Shown here one piece after another: positions 22,533 through 33,678 of a stretch of 64,000 bases of DNA; positions within the stretch are counted from its first letter, which is position 1; each line of letters begins with the position of its first letter. The notes under the pieces were generated by a model that had not been told where the DNA came from, searched no databases, and saw nothing but the letters and a program-made list of their open reading frames with translations. The stretch is from Escarpia spicata. Its lineage: Eukaryota > Annelida > Polychaeta > Sabellida > Siboglinidae. The stretch spans positions 36,545,616 through 36,609,615 of the forward strand of contig OZ023209.1 in assembly GCA_963995525.1 (NCBI GenBank), written 5' to 3'. Both the position numbers and the translations under genes were made by a program.

Positions 22533-23130
22533 ACCCTATTAAGGTTTGCGTGCCGTGTTTTCCAAAAATACACACTAAGAGACGAATGTAAAGACTTTGT
22601 TTAACTAAATAGGTAGTTTACTGTTGTGACATCTATAGCCACCATTGGTGGTCATATGAAGCCATTTTACACAATACTGTGGATGCAAGCTTTAAAATGT
22701 CTCCCACTTTAGAAAGTTGTTAGTGCCTATATTTTATCCTCAAATGCTCATTGAGACACAATTGTAAAGATGTAGCCAAATTAATTTGGTATTTTTTTTA
22801 ATGTGACACCGGCATACATTACTCCTGGTCATCTGGAGCCATTTTGCACCTCTTTTTATGTGCAGATGTTGATGTCCTGGCAAAAACATATCTCCACCCT
22901 GTAAAGTCGCGAATGCCGTTTTTGTCCCAAAATACATTATTAAAATGGGATTTAAAGTCTTAGTCTAGTTAAATTGGTATGTTGCTATTGTGACACCTAC
23001 ATGCATTACTACTGATCAAACAAAGCCATTTTGTACCTCTCTGTGCATGATTTAACTTTCTGGCCAAAATTTTATCCCGGCACGTACTGTACCGTCAATT
23101 GCGAAGAAGCTACAATGTTAACCCTTCATG
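22000..23130. repeat. Diverged tandem repeat with a period near 180 bp
   Basis: About six copies of a unit recur. Recurring anchors are AGCCAAATTTATTTGGTATTTT, AATGTGACACC, ACATTACTCCTGG, a block ending in TGCACCTCTTT, CCTGGCAAAAA, and GTAAGGTCGCG followed by a TTTTTGTCC-like stretch. The GTAAGG-type anchor sits near 22185, 22358, 22538, 22725, 22897 and 23085, giving spacing of about 170-190 bp. One copy is interrupted by a TA microsatellite (about 22490-22530). The period is close to a nucleosome repeat, as in many animal satellites. Confidence 0.75.
22490..22530. repeat. TA dinucleotide microsatellite
   Basis: About 20 TA units inserted within the ~180-bp tandem repeat. Confidence 0.95.
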
Positions 23131-23376
23131 CACAATAAATTTGTTTTAACAATACTCCGGGTCATTTTTAGCAATTGCTATATTGTATATGTTAATTTCC
23201 TGAATTATAATTTAGTCTACGTTTAACAAAAATGCACTCATGACATTACAGGATGGATGATTTTTTTTGCCAGATACGTTTGACTGAGAACAACGTCCAC
23301 TGTGTGATACGTCACCTAGTGACTAAGCGTGTGATATGGTAGAGAAACTAAGTGAGTGATATGGTAGAGAAACTAA

Positions 23377-24740
23377 AGTGAGTGATATTTTTACTTATTT
23401 CACAGTCAGTTTACCTTTTGTTCTCGTGACGTTTCGACTGCTTTCAGCAGTCTTCTTCAGACGACTACTGCTAGATGGCGACACGATAGTCCTTCAGCAC
23501 AGACGTAGTCATTCAGGTGTGTGCCCCCCACGGGTGCCCAAGAGATCGTCGTAGTTGTGTGAAAGCCGGTACCGGCCTTCATCTCGGTTCATGCAGGCCT
23601 TGGTTTCTCTAATCCATATCACTTCTTTGATGCCTCTTGTCCTACAGTCCGACTCCCTGTCCAAAAAGTTGGCCTCCTCCCAGTCTACTATGTGATTTTG
23701 CTGTGTCATGTGGTCTGTGATGGCTGATTTGTTCATTTCCTTTTCAGATGTTTTTCTGTTGATTCTGGTGTAGGGTCTGTTCATTGTTGCTTTGTCTGCG
23801 TCATCTCTGTGTTCTCTGATGCGGATTCCAAGTGTGCGTTTAGTTTCTCCGATGTGTGTGGCATTGCAGTTCTTACATGATATAGCGTACTCTCCTTCGC
23901 ACATCTTGTGTGGTTCCACTTTGTTTTTTGGTCTTACCAGTGACCTCTTGATGGTGTTGTGAGGTTTCATTGCTGTGTCCACTTTGTATTTCTTCATGAT
24001 CCGTGATGTGGTTTCGGATAATCCTTGGACATACGGAAGTACCACCATGCCTTTGCCCTTGTCTTTTTCTATAGTTTTCTTCCTGATGTTGGCTTCATTC
24101 TTTTGTTTCATATTTCTTTGTACCGTTGATATGGTCCACTGTGGATACCCGCATCTCTTTAGGACTTCTTTGATGTGTTCTCTTTCTTTGTGTTTATCTT
24201 CCTCCTCTGTGACAAGCGTAGGATCACTCCCATCTTCTGATGCAATGGATGATGTGAGGAGAAATTTAGATATTGGTCCGTGTCGGTACTCTTTCGGAAG
24301 ATCAGAAGTTTCACCTCCTCCGATTCCTTTCTGACCTATGTGTCTAAAATGGCATCTTTCCTTCCGTTTCCTCTTCGTGTGTGAATGTTATGCTGTTAGT
24401 TTCATCTACTGTGGTAAGATGGTCGGTCAGGTGTTGTGTCATCACTGCCTTTACAACTTCGAGAATGTCATCAACATAGCGTTTCCACATCCTTGGTTTA
24501 CATGTGACAGGGGCTGTGGTGATGGCCTCTTTTTCGAGATGTTCCGCGAAGAGGTTGGCGACAATGGGGGACACAGGGCTACCCATGGCTGTACCAAATG
24601 TCTGATGGTATAAAGTATTTCTGAATGTGAAGTATGTTGTGTTCAGAACAAAGTCCAGTAGTTCAATAATATCTTCTTAAACGTCACGAGAACAAAAGAT
24701 AAACTGACTGTGAAATAAGTAAAAAATATCACTCATTTCA
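23377..24740 (-). mobile_element. Penelope-like element 1, 5'-truncated, with inverted terminal repeats
   Basis: The minus-strand element carries the end of a reverse transcriptase and a C-terminal GIY-YIG endonuclease. Its ends are inverted repeats. The left end at 23377-23434 (AAGTGAGTGATATTTTTACT ... TCGTGACGTTT) is repeated in reverse complement at 24680-24740. Penelope-like elements typically have flanking terminal repeats in direct or inverted orientation and are often 5'-truncated, which fits. Only about 390 codons of protein remain. Confidence 0.85.
23509..24682 (-). pseudogene. Penelope-like RT plus GIY-YIG endonuclease, frameshifted
   Basis: From 24682 the frame reads EDIIELLDFVLNTTYF, then FGTAMGSPVSPIVANLFAEH, then WKRYVDDILEV with the YVDD catalytic pair. 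After EGKMPF a stop appears where one T seems lost from the T run. Restoring that frame gives LDT, then TDTDQYLNFSSHHPLHQK, typical of Penelope reverse transcriptases. The following open frame (24111-23509, 200 codons) holds the GIY-YIG part: YAISCKNCNATHIGETKR, GIRIREHR and a terminal CMNRDEGRYRLSHNYDD. The missing N-terminal half and the frameshift mean it is not functional as it stands. Confidence 0.85.
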
Positions 24741-24779
24741 ACCAACCAGTCTGATGAACCTCTTCACTCAGAAACTAAC

Positions 24780-27115
24780 AAGTGTTGCACTCCTCTTTGT
24801 TCAGGGTGAGGGTCAGTGAACTACTCGCTGTTTTTCCTTCCAGATGTTTTCAGTCTATTGCTCCCTCTCTCCATATTTCATCCTTCCCTGACCTTCTCAT
24901 ATCCCTCCTCACGCAGTCCTCCCATATCAGCTGTGGCCTTCCCTTTTTCCTGTGTCCTTTATGTTGTTCCGCCTCTGCTCTCTTCGCTATTTTTCCTGGA
25001 TCCATCCTTGCTAAGTGGCCAGCCCATCTCATCCGGCTTCTCAATAATCTTCCTTTTACACTGCATTGCATTCCAACCTCTTTTCTCAGGTCATTCGTCC
25101 TTCTTCTGGCTACCCTCTTTGTTCTTCTTATTCGTCTAACCCAGTTGTTCTCACAAACTTGAAGCTTCTGTTATTGTTGTTCTGTCAGCACCACTGTCTC
25201 CAGACCACATAGGCATGCCGGTGTAACACAAGGCATGCCGGTGTAACACACACTCTTAGGACTTCATTTTAAGCTTTTTCGAGATTTTTCTGTCCATCAT
25301 GACACCCTCTACCTTTCTCCAAGCATTTGCTCCTGCTTGTATTCGACGTCGCACCTTCACATCTGAACGCCGTAACCATTCCTCCAAGGTACACAAAGCC
25401 GTCCACTTGCTGAATTTCCTTTCCATCGAACCTGATGTCTAATTCCTCTTTCTGGTGTCCAACCCACATCACTTTTGTCTTCTCCAGGCTCATTCTCAGT
25501 CCGAGTTTCGTGAACATCCTGTTCCATTCCTCCAAAATGTTTTGTAGCCCTTACTTGCTTTCTGCTACTATGGCCAGATCGTACATAATCGTTCTGAGAA
25601 CATCCTTCGTGCTGACCTTCCTGCAGATTAGTTCCATCACCACGATAAATAGTAATGGGCTTACGGTACTTCCTTGCCTCAAACCGATGTTAATTGGGAA
25701 CTCTTCCGACATCCCAGATCCAGCCACAGTTCTTCCTGTTCTTCTTTCATACATTGCTTCCATCATCCTGGTTTCTGCTTCTCGCACTCCCATCCATCTC
25801 ACTGTTGCCATCACCATCTCTCTTTGGATTGTGTCGTAGGCCTTCTCACGAGCCACAAATCCACTGCCATTCTCCCTTGCATCTCCAACTTCTTCTCCAT
25901 CAGCTGTCTCAATGCAAACATGGCATCCGTTGTCGCTCTGCCCTTTCTGAATCCCTGTTGTTCTTCACTTAATTTCTGCTATACTCTCTTTTGAAACTTC
26001 CCATCCAGGATCCTCTCTGGCAGCTTCATGGTGTGTCTTAGAAATGTGATGGCTCTGTATTTCACTGGGTCTTGCACAACTCCCTTCCCTTGCTTCCATT
26101 ACATCTGAACACGCATCTCATCGATACCAGGTGCCCCCCCTCATCCCTTTAACCAAGTTTGCAACTCTGTATCAGTAATATCGGCAAACTCCACTTTCTC
26201 TTCTACATACGACGGTAATTCCAAGTCATTGTTATTTCCTTCCTGGTTCTGAAGCTCCTTCAAGTAGTTTTCCCAGACCTTCAACAATGTTTCTTGTTCT
26301 GTTACTAACTTCCCATTTCTGTCCTTGTCCACCGTCCCACCCTTCATGTCTATTATTCTCATTCCGGCCTCAGGCCATGCTATATATTATCTTCTTTTCA
26401 CTATCCTCATCTAGCTTGTTGTACACATCTGCTTCTATGGCACCGCTCTGTCCGTATATGTGTATCAGCATTGCATCTGGTTTTTTCCCTTTTCGTTGGT
26501 ATTCTCTATTTCTTTCCATGCGTCTTAATTTCCGCGCACTTCCTCTGCAACTTCGTTTGTCCACCATCCTTGGTTACTACTTCTAGATACTCCGCCCTTT
26601 CCCGATGTTCTTCCACATAGCTCCTCTGCAGTCCTCACAATTGCTTCTTTGTACTTTTTCCATTCTTCCTCCAGACTCACAACTTCTTCACTGAGCTCTT
26701 CACACTTAATTGTTACCCGCTTCATGTATTCAACACCAACATCGTCTTTGCACCCCCACCACTTAATAGTCCTGCGGCCCACTGTCTTAGTTTATTTCTT
26801 CTTCTGCATACCCACAAAGAACACCACTGGCTTGTTTTGTGTCGTGATATGCTCTACAGACACAGCTTTGCAGTACTTGATCTTCCGTAGTTGCTTCCTC
26901 CGGATTATCAGCAGATCCAGTTCCGTCTTGTGCTGTCCACTTCTGTGTCTAATCTTATTCTGATACAATGATGTAAACTCCATTACCTCTCCCGTATTCT
27001 CCTGCGTGCAGTAGCTTGAAACCAACCATTAGCACTCTCGCTCTATCCACCTTCCATTTCGTTTCCTGTATGCACAGCACCTCCAATCGCCTTCTCGCCG
27101 TCATCTCCACCACTT
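24780..27115 (-). mobile_element. Non-LTR retrotransposon A (APE endonuclease plus RT), dead
   Basis: The minus-strand element has its 5' side near 27115 and its 3' side next to the Penelope-like element. The order of recognisable parts is right: endonuclease start, connector, RT and C-terminal tail. The total of 2.3 kb is short for an EN-RT polyprotein, so internal deletions are likely. Clade is not resolved from reading alone; the MWVG and YLGGMV signatures are of a type common in mollusc and cephalochordate genomes. Confidence 0.8.
24850..27110 (-). pseudogene. EN-RT polyprotein remnant of element A
   Basis: Endonuclease start: LEVLCIQETKWK near 27080. RT pieces: FPINIGLRQGSTVSPLLFIV near 25690, then SLEKTKVMWVGHQKEELDIR and VDGFVYLGGMV near 25400. 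The tail RMRWAGHLARMDP, KKGRPQLIWEDCV is at 25050-24900. The catalytic YADD box is altered: the sequence reads IMYDLAIVAES, explained by loss of six bases that removes Ala and Asp in frame. Several further frameshifts split the ORF. A 20-bp tandem duplication (25211-25250) lies between RT and tail. Confidence 0.82.
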
Positions 27116-28139
27116 CAACTTACTGAACAGACATTCAAACTGCCTAACCGACTTCACATTTGGATCGCAGCCGGCCGGACGATCCCTTGGACTTCGTTGT
27201 TTTCTTGCCGCTGCCAAGGTAGAAGGCGCGTCGGATGCCCCGGACGCGGTAGCCCTCTCTTTCACTGTTACTTGTACCATCATATGATTTGAGACATCAC
27301 AGCTACCCAGCAGCGCTGCTAATGCAGATTTATGTTAGAGTTTTCCATCCCCTAGATCACCTGCCTACCTTGGCTAGTGAGCGTGATCTTCCAAGTACTA
27401 TTTGCCCATAGTTGGGAGTTGGAATGGTACATCCCTAGCACATTCGCATGGGGCTGCAAGGCGCCCAATATCCGTGGTGTACCGTAAGGAGGTTTTACTA
27501 GTGTTTTGTTTATGGAGAGACTATGTACCATCAGGGGAGACGTATGCACTCGGCTCCCTTTTCACTCCAAGGAGCTGCTATTCGACGGCTGTAGCTGAAA
27601 GCGAGAGTATGAAGAACAATCTACATGCTGCATGCTACACTACATCACTTGGCGCACCACACAGACCTGTGTTAAACACCACACCACATAAATACAAAAT
27701 GTTAATTTCGGTTTATTTTTGTGTGTGACCATATTTCAATGTAAGTTAAATTTTGAATAGTTTCAAAAGCATAGTATTAACTGATAACAGTTAACTCATA
27801 TTAGTTTTGTTTATTGTATAGTTATCCAGAGAGCCACTCATGAACTCTTCCCAGATTCCGGATAAGTCGAGGTTACTGGTAACGGTTCAAAAGAACTTTA
27901 ACTTCCTAAAACGCGAGGGACGCCAATAGTGCCCGCCACCTCACGATGCCTAGGTAACCCAGGCTAGGAATGGCTGTGTGCGAAACGCTGCCAAAAGCAA
28001 CAGTGCTGCCATCTATCGAATGGCAGACAACAGCAGAATAGGTAATCTGTGTAGTGTGTGGGGGGGCATTTAAATCGGTCTGTTAGGTGGTTCTACCGCT
28101 CGCCTATTATCTTAATTGTTTTCGCTAGCCATGACCATC
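27116..28139. other. Non-genic stretch between two LINEs
   Basis: Nothing coding is recognised. The right part leads into the 5' region of LINE B. Confidence 0.4.
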
Positions 28140-30713
28140 GCTGGAATTTCAGCCAATGTGCGTGTGCACACTGTACCAGACCAGCAAGCTCGATCGCTCA
28201 GGTGGTGAAGGAGTTTGACAACTACAAACTAGACATCCTTGGAATCAGCGAAGCAAGATGGACGGGAGGTGGAAAGATGAAATTAGCATCAGGCCACACC
28301 GTACCCTTATCTAGAAGACCAGATGACCAGCAAACACAAGGAGTTGCCCTAATAACCAGCAACAAGTTGAAAAAAGCATTGACTGAATGGAAACCACTTG
28401 GACCAAGACTTCTCAAGCCCAGATTCAACTCAAGATACACCAAGCTAACAGTGATCGTATGCTACGCACCAATTGTGGATGCAGAAGAAAATAAAAAGAC
28501 AGTTTATATGAACAACTGCAGGAATCAACAGAAGAAGTAGGAGCGCGTGACATGCTGCTGATCATTGGAGGCTTTAATGCCCGAGTCGGAGACAATTACA
28601 GAGGCAGAGAACGGGTGATAGGAAGATATGGTTTTGGACATATCAATGACAACGGAGAGCGACTACGTGACTTTTGTGAAGAAAATGGCATGATTGTTGG
28701 AGGGACATTGTTTCAACATAAGGATATCCACAAGACAACGTGGACATCGCCAGATTGAGTAACCAAAAGTCAGATCGACAACATCCTCATCAATGGGAAA
28801 TGGAGAAGTTCTCTACAAGATGTCAAGGCCCGTAGATCAGCCGACATAGCTAACGACCACAGCCTGTTTGTAGGAAACATCACCCTGAAATTGCACAAGG
28901 CAAGAAGAGGATAGGAAAGGGGAAGACTGATTGACTCTGCCAGACTGAAATATGTTGCGGTAAAGCAAGTCTTAAAACAAGAAATCAAGAACCGCTTCCA
29001 AGTTCTGGGAGAGCAACAGTAAATTAATATTATATTGACGCTTTCAATAAATCGTTCAGAGAGGTAGGAAATAACGTCTTGCGACACAAAAAGAAGAAGA
29101 AAGAAGAATTGATCTTGGCAGAAAATTGATGAAAGAAAATAAATCAAACAGAAAATACGTTCAACCAGATCAGAGAGGGTTCAGCACCAACTTAAGGGAA
29201 GATACACAGAACTAAACAAAGACGTAAACAGATTGGCAAAGGCAGACAAGACAACGTACATAGAAAGATTTGCAGATGAGGCAGAGAAAGCGGCCAAAAG
29301 TCAAAATCTAAAGACTCTGCATAGCATTACCAAAACTATAAATGGAGGGTTTCAGTAACAATTATGTACCAGTGAAATACAAGGAAAACAACATCATATA
29401 TTCTGTGAAGCTCATAAGATTGCACGGTGGAAAGAACATTTTCAGACCATTCTGAACATGCAAGAACACCCTGACGCAGCAGAAATACATACCAGCCGCA
29501 ATTGAGGATCTGGACATCAACATAAACGCATCAACTATGGAAGCGGTGAAAGCAGCGATCATGGGAATGAAGAATGGTAAGGCAGTAGGAGTGGGTGGAG
29601 TGACAGCAGAAATATTGATGGCAGAAGAAACATAGGCACCAAGGTTACTGACAGAGATTGTTAGTAACATTTGGGAAAATGAAACGACCCCAGAAGCATG
29701 GAAGTTTGACTTATAGTCAAACAGCCCAAGAAAGGAGACCTGTCAAACTGCAACAACTGGAGGGGCATCACTCTGTTGTCCCTCACCAGCAAGGTATTCT
29801 GTAAGATCATCTATAAGAGACTGGCAGAAACACATGACGAGCACATCCGACAAGAACAGGCGGGCTTTCGATCGGGACGGTCTTGCACTGACCATATCAT
29901 ACGCTGAGACAGATTTTAGAGAAAAGTAAAGAGTGGAACGCACCGTTATACGCCAATTTTGTAGACCTAAAGAAGACATTCGACAGCATCCATCGCGAAT
30001 GAATCTCTGTGGAGGATATTGCGCCACTATGGAGTCCCTCGGAAACTAGTGAATACAGTGAAGATGATGTAAAGCGATGTTTCATCGCAAGTGATCTGCA
30101 ACAACGAATTGACCGATACCTTTAAAGTCAGCACCTGGGTGAAACAGGGATGTATACTCTCCCCCTTTCTCTTCATCCTTGGAATAGACTGGATTAGGAA
30201 GAGTATGGTCAGTGAAGGAAGAAGAAGTATACGGTGCACCCTTACAAGCCATTTGGAAGACCTGGATTTTGCCGACGATATAGCACTGCTCTCACATCGA
30301 CACAAGGATATGCAAGCCAAGACAGATAGCGTGACAAGAACAGCAAGACATATTGGACTGGAGATCAACACCAAAAAAACAAAGCACTTAAGGATCAACA
30401 GCAGAACGGAAGCAGTCATCATGCTTAATGGTGAAGAAATCGAAAATATAGAAGATTTCACGTACCTGGGCTCCAAAATGACAACCAACCACAGAAAAAT
30501 GACAACCAACCACAGAAAAAAAAAGATAAGAACAAGGATTTCAAATGCCAGCCAAGCATTTGCAGCACTCAGAAGTACGTGGAGATCAAGACGCATCAGC
30601 ACAAACACCAAGATCAGACTGTTCAAGAGTAACGCCTTGAGCACCCTTCTGTATGGAGCTGAATCCTGGAAGATGACCAAGACCATCAGCAACATGCTAG
30701 AAGTCTTCCAGAA
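28140..30713 (+). mobile_element. Non-LTR retrotransposon B, 5' portion (split copy)
   Basis: A plus-strand element with endonuclease followed by RT, interrupted at 30713. Its missing C-terminus resumes in frame order at 37177. The left part stops within LEVFQN and the right part begins with RCLRRILN; these join into the LEVFQN(K/R)CLRRI motif of this LINE family. The pentamer CAGAA borders both sides (30709-30713 and 37172-37176), consistent with a target-site duplication from the inserted L2-like element. Confidence 0.85.
28190..30713 (+). pseudogene. EN-RT ORF of element B, broken by stops and frameshifts
   Basis: The endonuclease shows VVKEFDNYKLDILGISEARW, GVALITSNKL, KLTVIVCYAP, then LLIIGGFNARVGDN, GTLFQHKDIHKTTWTSP and IDNILINGKW. 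The RT part after about 30120 is clean: WVKQGCILSPFLFI, LDFADDIALLSH (intact FADD box), GLEINTKKTKHLRIN, FTYLGSKM and LLYGAESWKM. Between about 28760 and 30050 the frame is disrupted many times. A 21-bp in-frame duplication (MTTNHRK twice, about 30478-30519) lies just after FTYLGSK. Confidence 0.85.
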
Positions 30714-30788
30714 TAATAAGAAGAAGAAGAACACTTATATAGCACCATAAATCTAGATAAATCCATTCGGAGGTGCTTAGAATACATC

Positions 30789-30790
<2 letters not shown>

Positions 30791-30844
<54 letters not shown>

Positions 30845-30855
30845 CATATATATAT
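30791..30855. repeat. TA microsatellite, interrupted
   Basis: TA units with two TACATA interruptions, next to the 3' end of the L2-like element. Confidence 0.9.
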
Positions 30856-30989
30856 GCAGAACATTATACGTAAAATAATATTAAATTAGTTAAAATACAT
30901 GACAATATATACATAAATTATAATTATATAAAAAACGTTACAGCTAAAGATGATCATTAAAATTAAGTTTACAATAAACTGACTAAACT

Positions 30990-31895
30990 GACTGGCGGCG
31001 CCTATGTTGTGTAACCAACCCAGAAAAGATGGGTTTGTTTTCAAGAGTCTTTTTGAAAGTCACAAGGCAACAGGTTGTTTTCATCTCGCTTGGAAGTGAA
31101 TTCCACAGTCGTGGAGCAGATACCGAGAAAGTTCTGTCACCGTATCGGCTGCGAGCTGGTGGCACGTACAAGTCATTGTTTGTAGTTGAACGCAACACTC
31201 GAGTAGCTCTTTGTTCGTGGAGTAGGTCGGTGATGTAAGCTGGTGCCAGTCCGCGTTGAGCACGAAACGTCAGTAGCAGAATTGCGTAATGAATGCGTTG
31301 CTTCACGGAAAGCCATTGCAGTTTCTTGAGCACCGGTGTGATATGGTCCCATCTGTGGCAGCGGACCACCAGCCGAGCAGCAGCATTTTGCACTCTTTGC
31401 AGATTGTTGATTAGGCAGTCGGGGATGTCATATAGCAGACAGTTCGCATAGTCAATTCTCGATATAACAAGACGGACCGTGGTTTTCCGTGTTAGGCACG
31501 ATCGGATCGACGCAATGTTCCTCAGATGATAGTAGGCTACGCAGCAAGTGTGCTTTACATGACTGACCATCGACATTTCCGAGTCGAATATTGTTTCTGG
31601 CAATAGGACTTGGCGTTATGTCGCAGTCGCCAATTTTTTCGCTTGATTGTTTCCTGATGCTATCACAAGTGCGACCGTTTTGTTATAATTCATCTTTAGT
31701 CGATTATCGACTATCCACACGCGGACGTCGTTGATGCAGTGCTCAATTCGGCGTAGAGATTTTGGTTTCGGACATCTCGAATTTGATGTATAGCTAGGTA
31801 TCGTCCACGTATAGGTGGAAGCCCAGGTTGTGTCTTCTGGTGATATCACCGATAGGTGCTGTGTACGCAGAAAACAACAGAGGCCTGTAGCATTT
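30990..31895 (-). pseudogene. L2-like ORF2, RT C-terminal half
   Basis: It begins with PLLFSAYTAPIGDI and GFHLYVDDT, the intact YVDD catalytic box, directly followed by TAG and LYIKFEM. After a frame change it reads NYNKTVALVIASG, DSEMSMVSHVKHTC, SRIDYANCLLYDIPDC, NAAARLVVRCHRWDHITPVL and SRYGDRTFSVSAPRLWNSLP, ending at 30983. These are in the order expected for the RT palm, thumb and C-terminal tail of L2-clade elements and complete the half found at 34560-36803. Confidence 0.87.
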
Positions 31896-32078
31896 ATGCT
31901 ATTTCTGGATGTTTAAATCTACTTTCCTGCCCGGCTTCGTCTTTCAGTTGAACGTATTCAACTGACTTCGCAATCGTTTGCGACCGTGCGATCATTGAAC
32001 GGACGCGACTCGAGAATTCGCGGTTGGCATTGCAATGCACTATGGGTAAATCCGCCATCTTGCTACCCAACAACGAAG

Positions 32079-32801
32079 ATGCCGATATGCGGAGTGGTTG
32101 GTTGTGCGAATCGTCCGGGCATTACAAAGAATGTCAGGTTTTATAAAACGCCGAAAATACTTTTCAATCAAGGAATAAAGACGAGGAAACTTAGTAAAGA
32201 AAGACGACGTCTCTGGAAAGCTGCCATAAACAGAAGCGACATCACTACAGAGGAATGTTGGGACCGAACGTTGGTGTGTTCGAAACATTTTGTTGACGGT
32301 TAGTATCTTAACAAATTTTTAACGCTTTTAACTATTTTGTGCCCTTAATTGTATTGATTGATAATATAATTACATTCAAAGCGACATAGTTAAATTTGAC
32401 TTGGTTTAGTCCACGGTTACACGGGTATGCTATGATATATCAACGCTAGGCTGTTTGTTTTTTAACGTTACCTCACTCAATGCCATAGTTAGCTGATACT
32501 ATCAGTACTATTCATTTCATTTTTATTAGAAGTCCTGGCCTTAGTATTATAATGTAGTCTATAGATATGCTAACTATGGCCTGTGAATAATGGTTGAAGA
32601 TTGTTTCCATATTGTGTTTGGTTGATATGTAACTTGGATGTAGCATTAATAAAAGACAAATTGTTTTGCTAATTCATAGTTTATTCTGTTTCAGGTGAGA
32701 AATCATATTTGCACCTGAACACCAACCCTTCATGGCTACCGACATTGGAACTGGGATATAACTCGTCCAACCCTTCGTGTTCATCAGCAAGACATGACTG
32801 A
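32079..32801 (+). pseudogene. THAP domain, two exons, transposase N-terminus
   Basis: Exon 1 (32079-32298) starts MPICGVVGCANRPG and carries FYKTPK, RRRLWKAAI and TLVCSKHF, the C2-CH zinc-binding pattern and conserved Trp of THAP domains. A donor GTTAGT follows at phase 1. Acceptor TTTCAG at 32694 opens exon 2, which completes Gly and continues EKSYLHLNTNPSWLPTLELG, the usual NPDWxPTLxLG end of transposon THAP domains, before a stop at 32799-32801. In an intact gene this would run on into the transposase at 32899; here the frame is lost. THAP domains bind DNA at the transposon ends. Confidence 0.82.
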
Positions 32802-32898
32802 GATGTCGGAAGAAAGAGGAAGCGAGTGCTGTGTCAGCTTTGTTAACATTGAATGTGGTTCGAGAGAATGCTGCTGAACCAAGCGATGGTGACAGTCT

Positions 32899-33495
32899 GT
32901 GGTTGATTCGGTGGAAGCGGGCAGTGACATTGCTGATGTAGGTGACGTGCAGGGACATACACGTGATCAAGACATTCAAACATGTTTGACTTGTCAGGGT
33001 ATATCTGAACTTGAATCCGATAACAGGGCATGGGTTTCAGAAGCGAATCGTAAGCAGGTCTTTTCCGTATATGATAGAGATATGTATGTTGATGCACCTG
33101 AAAAGGTGTCTTTCTACACAGGGTGGCCAGGAATTTATGTACTGGATGTGATTTATAATCTGACTGATGAGCATCTCATAGATAATGGAAAACTGTCAAA
33201 GTATCAGCAAATGTTGTTGTGTCTTGTTAAACTTAGGATGAACTACTTGTTCCGAGACATTGCTTACCAACTAAATATTTCGGTTGCTACTGTCCAGAGA
33301 TATTTCCACAGTACGCTTGATGTCCTGTATGCGAAGCTTAGTTTTATTATCAAATGGCCAGAGCGTTCTGAACTTAGAAATGCAATGCTGATGTGTTTCA
33401 GATCTGCTTATCAGAATAAAGTAGCCGTGATCATTGACTGTTTTGTACTGTTCACAGAGAAACCGAGTGGTGTACGCAGAAGGGCTGAATATTAG
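32899..33495 (+). pseudogene. DDE_Tnp_4-type transposase fragment, truncated after the first Asp
   Basis: The 198-codon frame shows YTGWPGIYVLDVIYNLT, KYQQMLLCLVKLRMN, LFRDIAYQLNISVATVQRYF (helix-turn-helix), IIKWPERSELRNAM and VAVIIDCFVLFTEKPSG. The Asp in IIDCF is the expected first catalytic residue. The sequence then ends within a few codons, whereas family members continue for well over 100 residues with the second Asp and the Glu, so most of the catalytic domain is deleted. Confidence 0.82.
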
Positions 33496-33678
33496 ATAGT
33501 TAATCACATCTAGGAAACCGACGTGTGGCCACTTGGTAATGCCTCTTTCCAAACCAGTGACAACGATGTTGTAAGGGTCACATCTGATTATACTCGTCTT
33601 TTCTCGGTACCGTTTTCGAACATCTCGTGGAAGGGATTTCACGTACTCGGAACTCACAATTTCTATATCGTTTGCCAT
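33430..33678 (-). pseudogene. YqaJ-type nuclease protein, N-terminal fragment
   Basis: Minus strand from ATG at 33678: MANDIEIVSSEYVKSLP, RCDPYNIV, ITKWPHVGFLDVINYLIFSP and then AYTTRFLCEQYKTVNDHGYF. The WPxVxFxDIxxYLIxSPG and AYK(S/T)xxxxxYF pattern is that of metazoan YqaJ viral-recombinase proteins encoded by ISL2EU-type transposons. The fragment runs antisense into the end of the transposase frame, so both genes lost their 3' parts to one deletion near 33440-33490. Confidence 0.6.
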
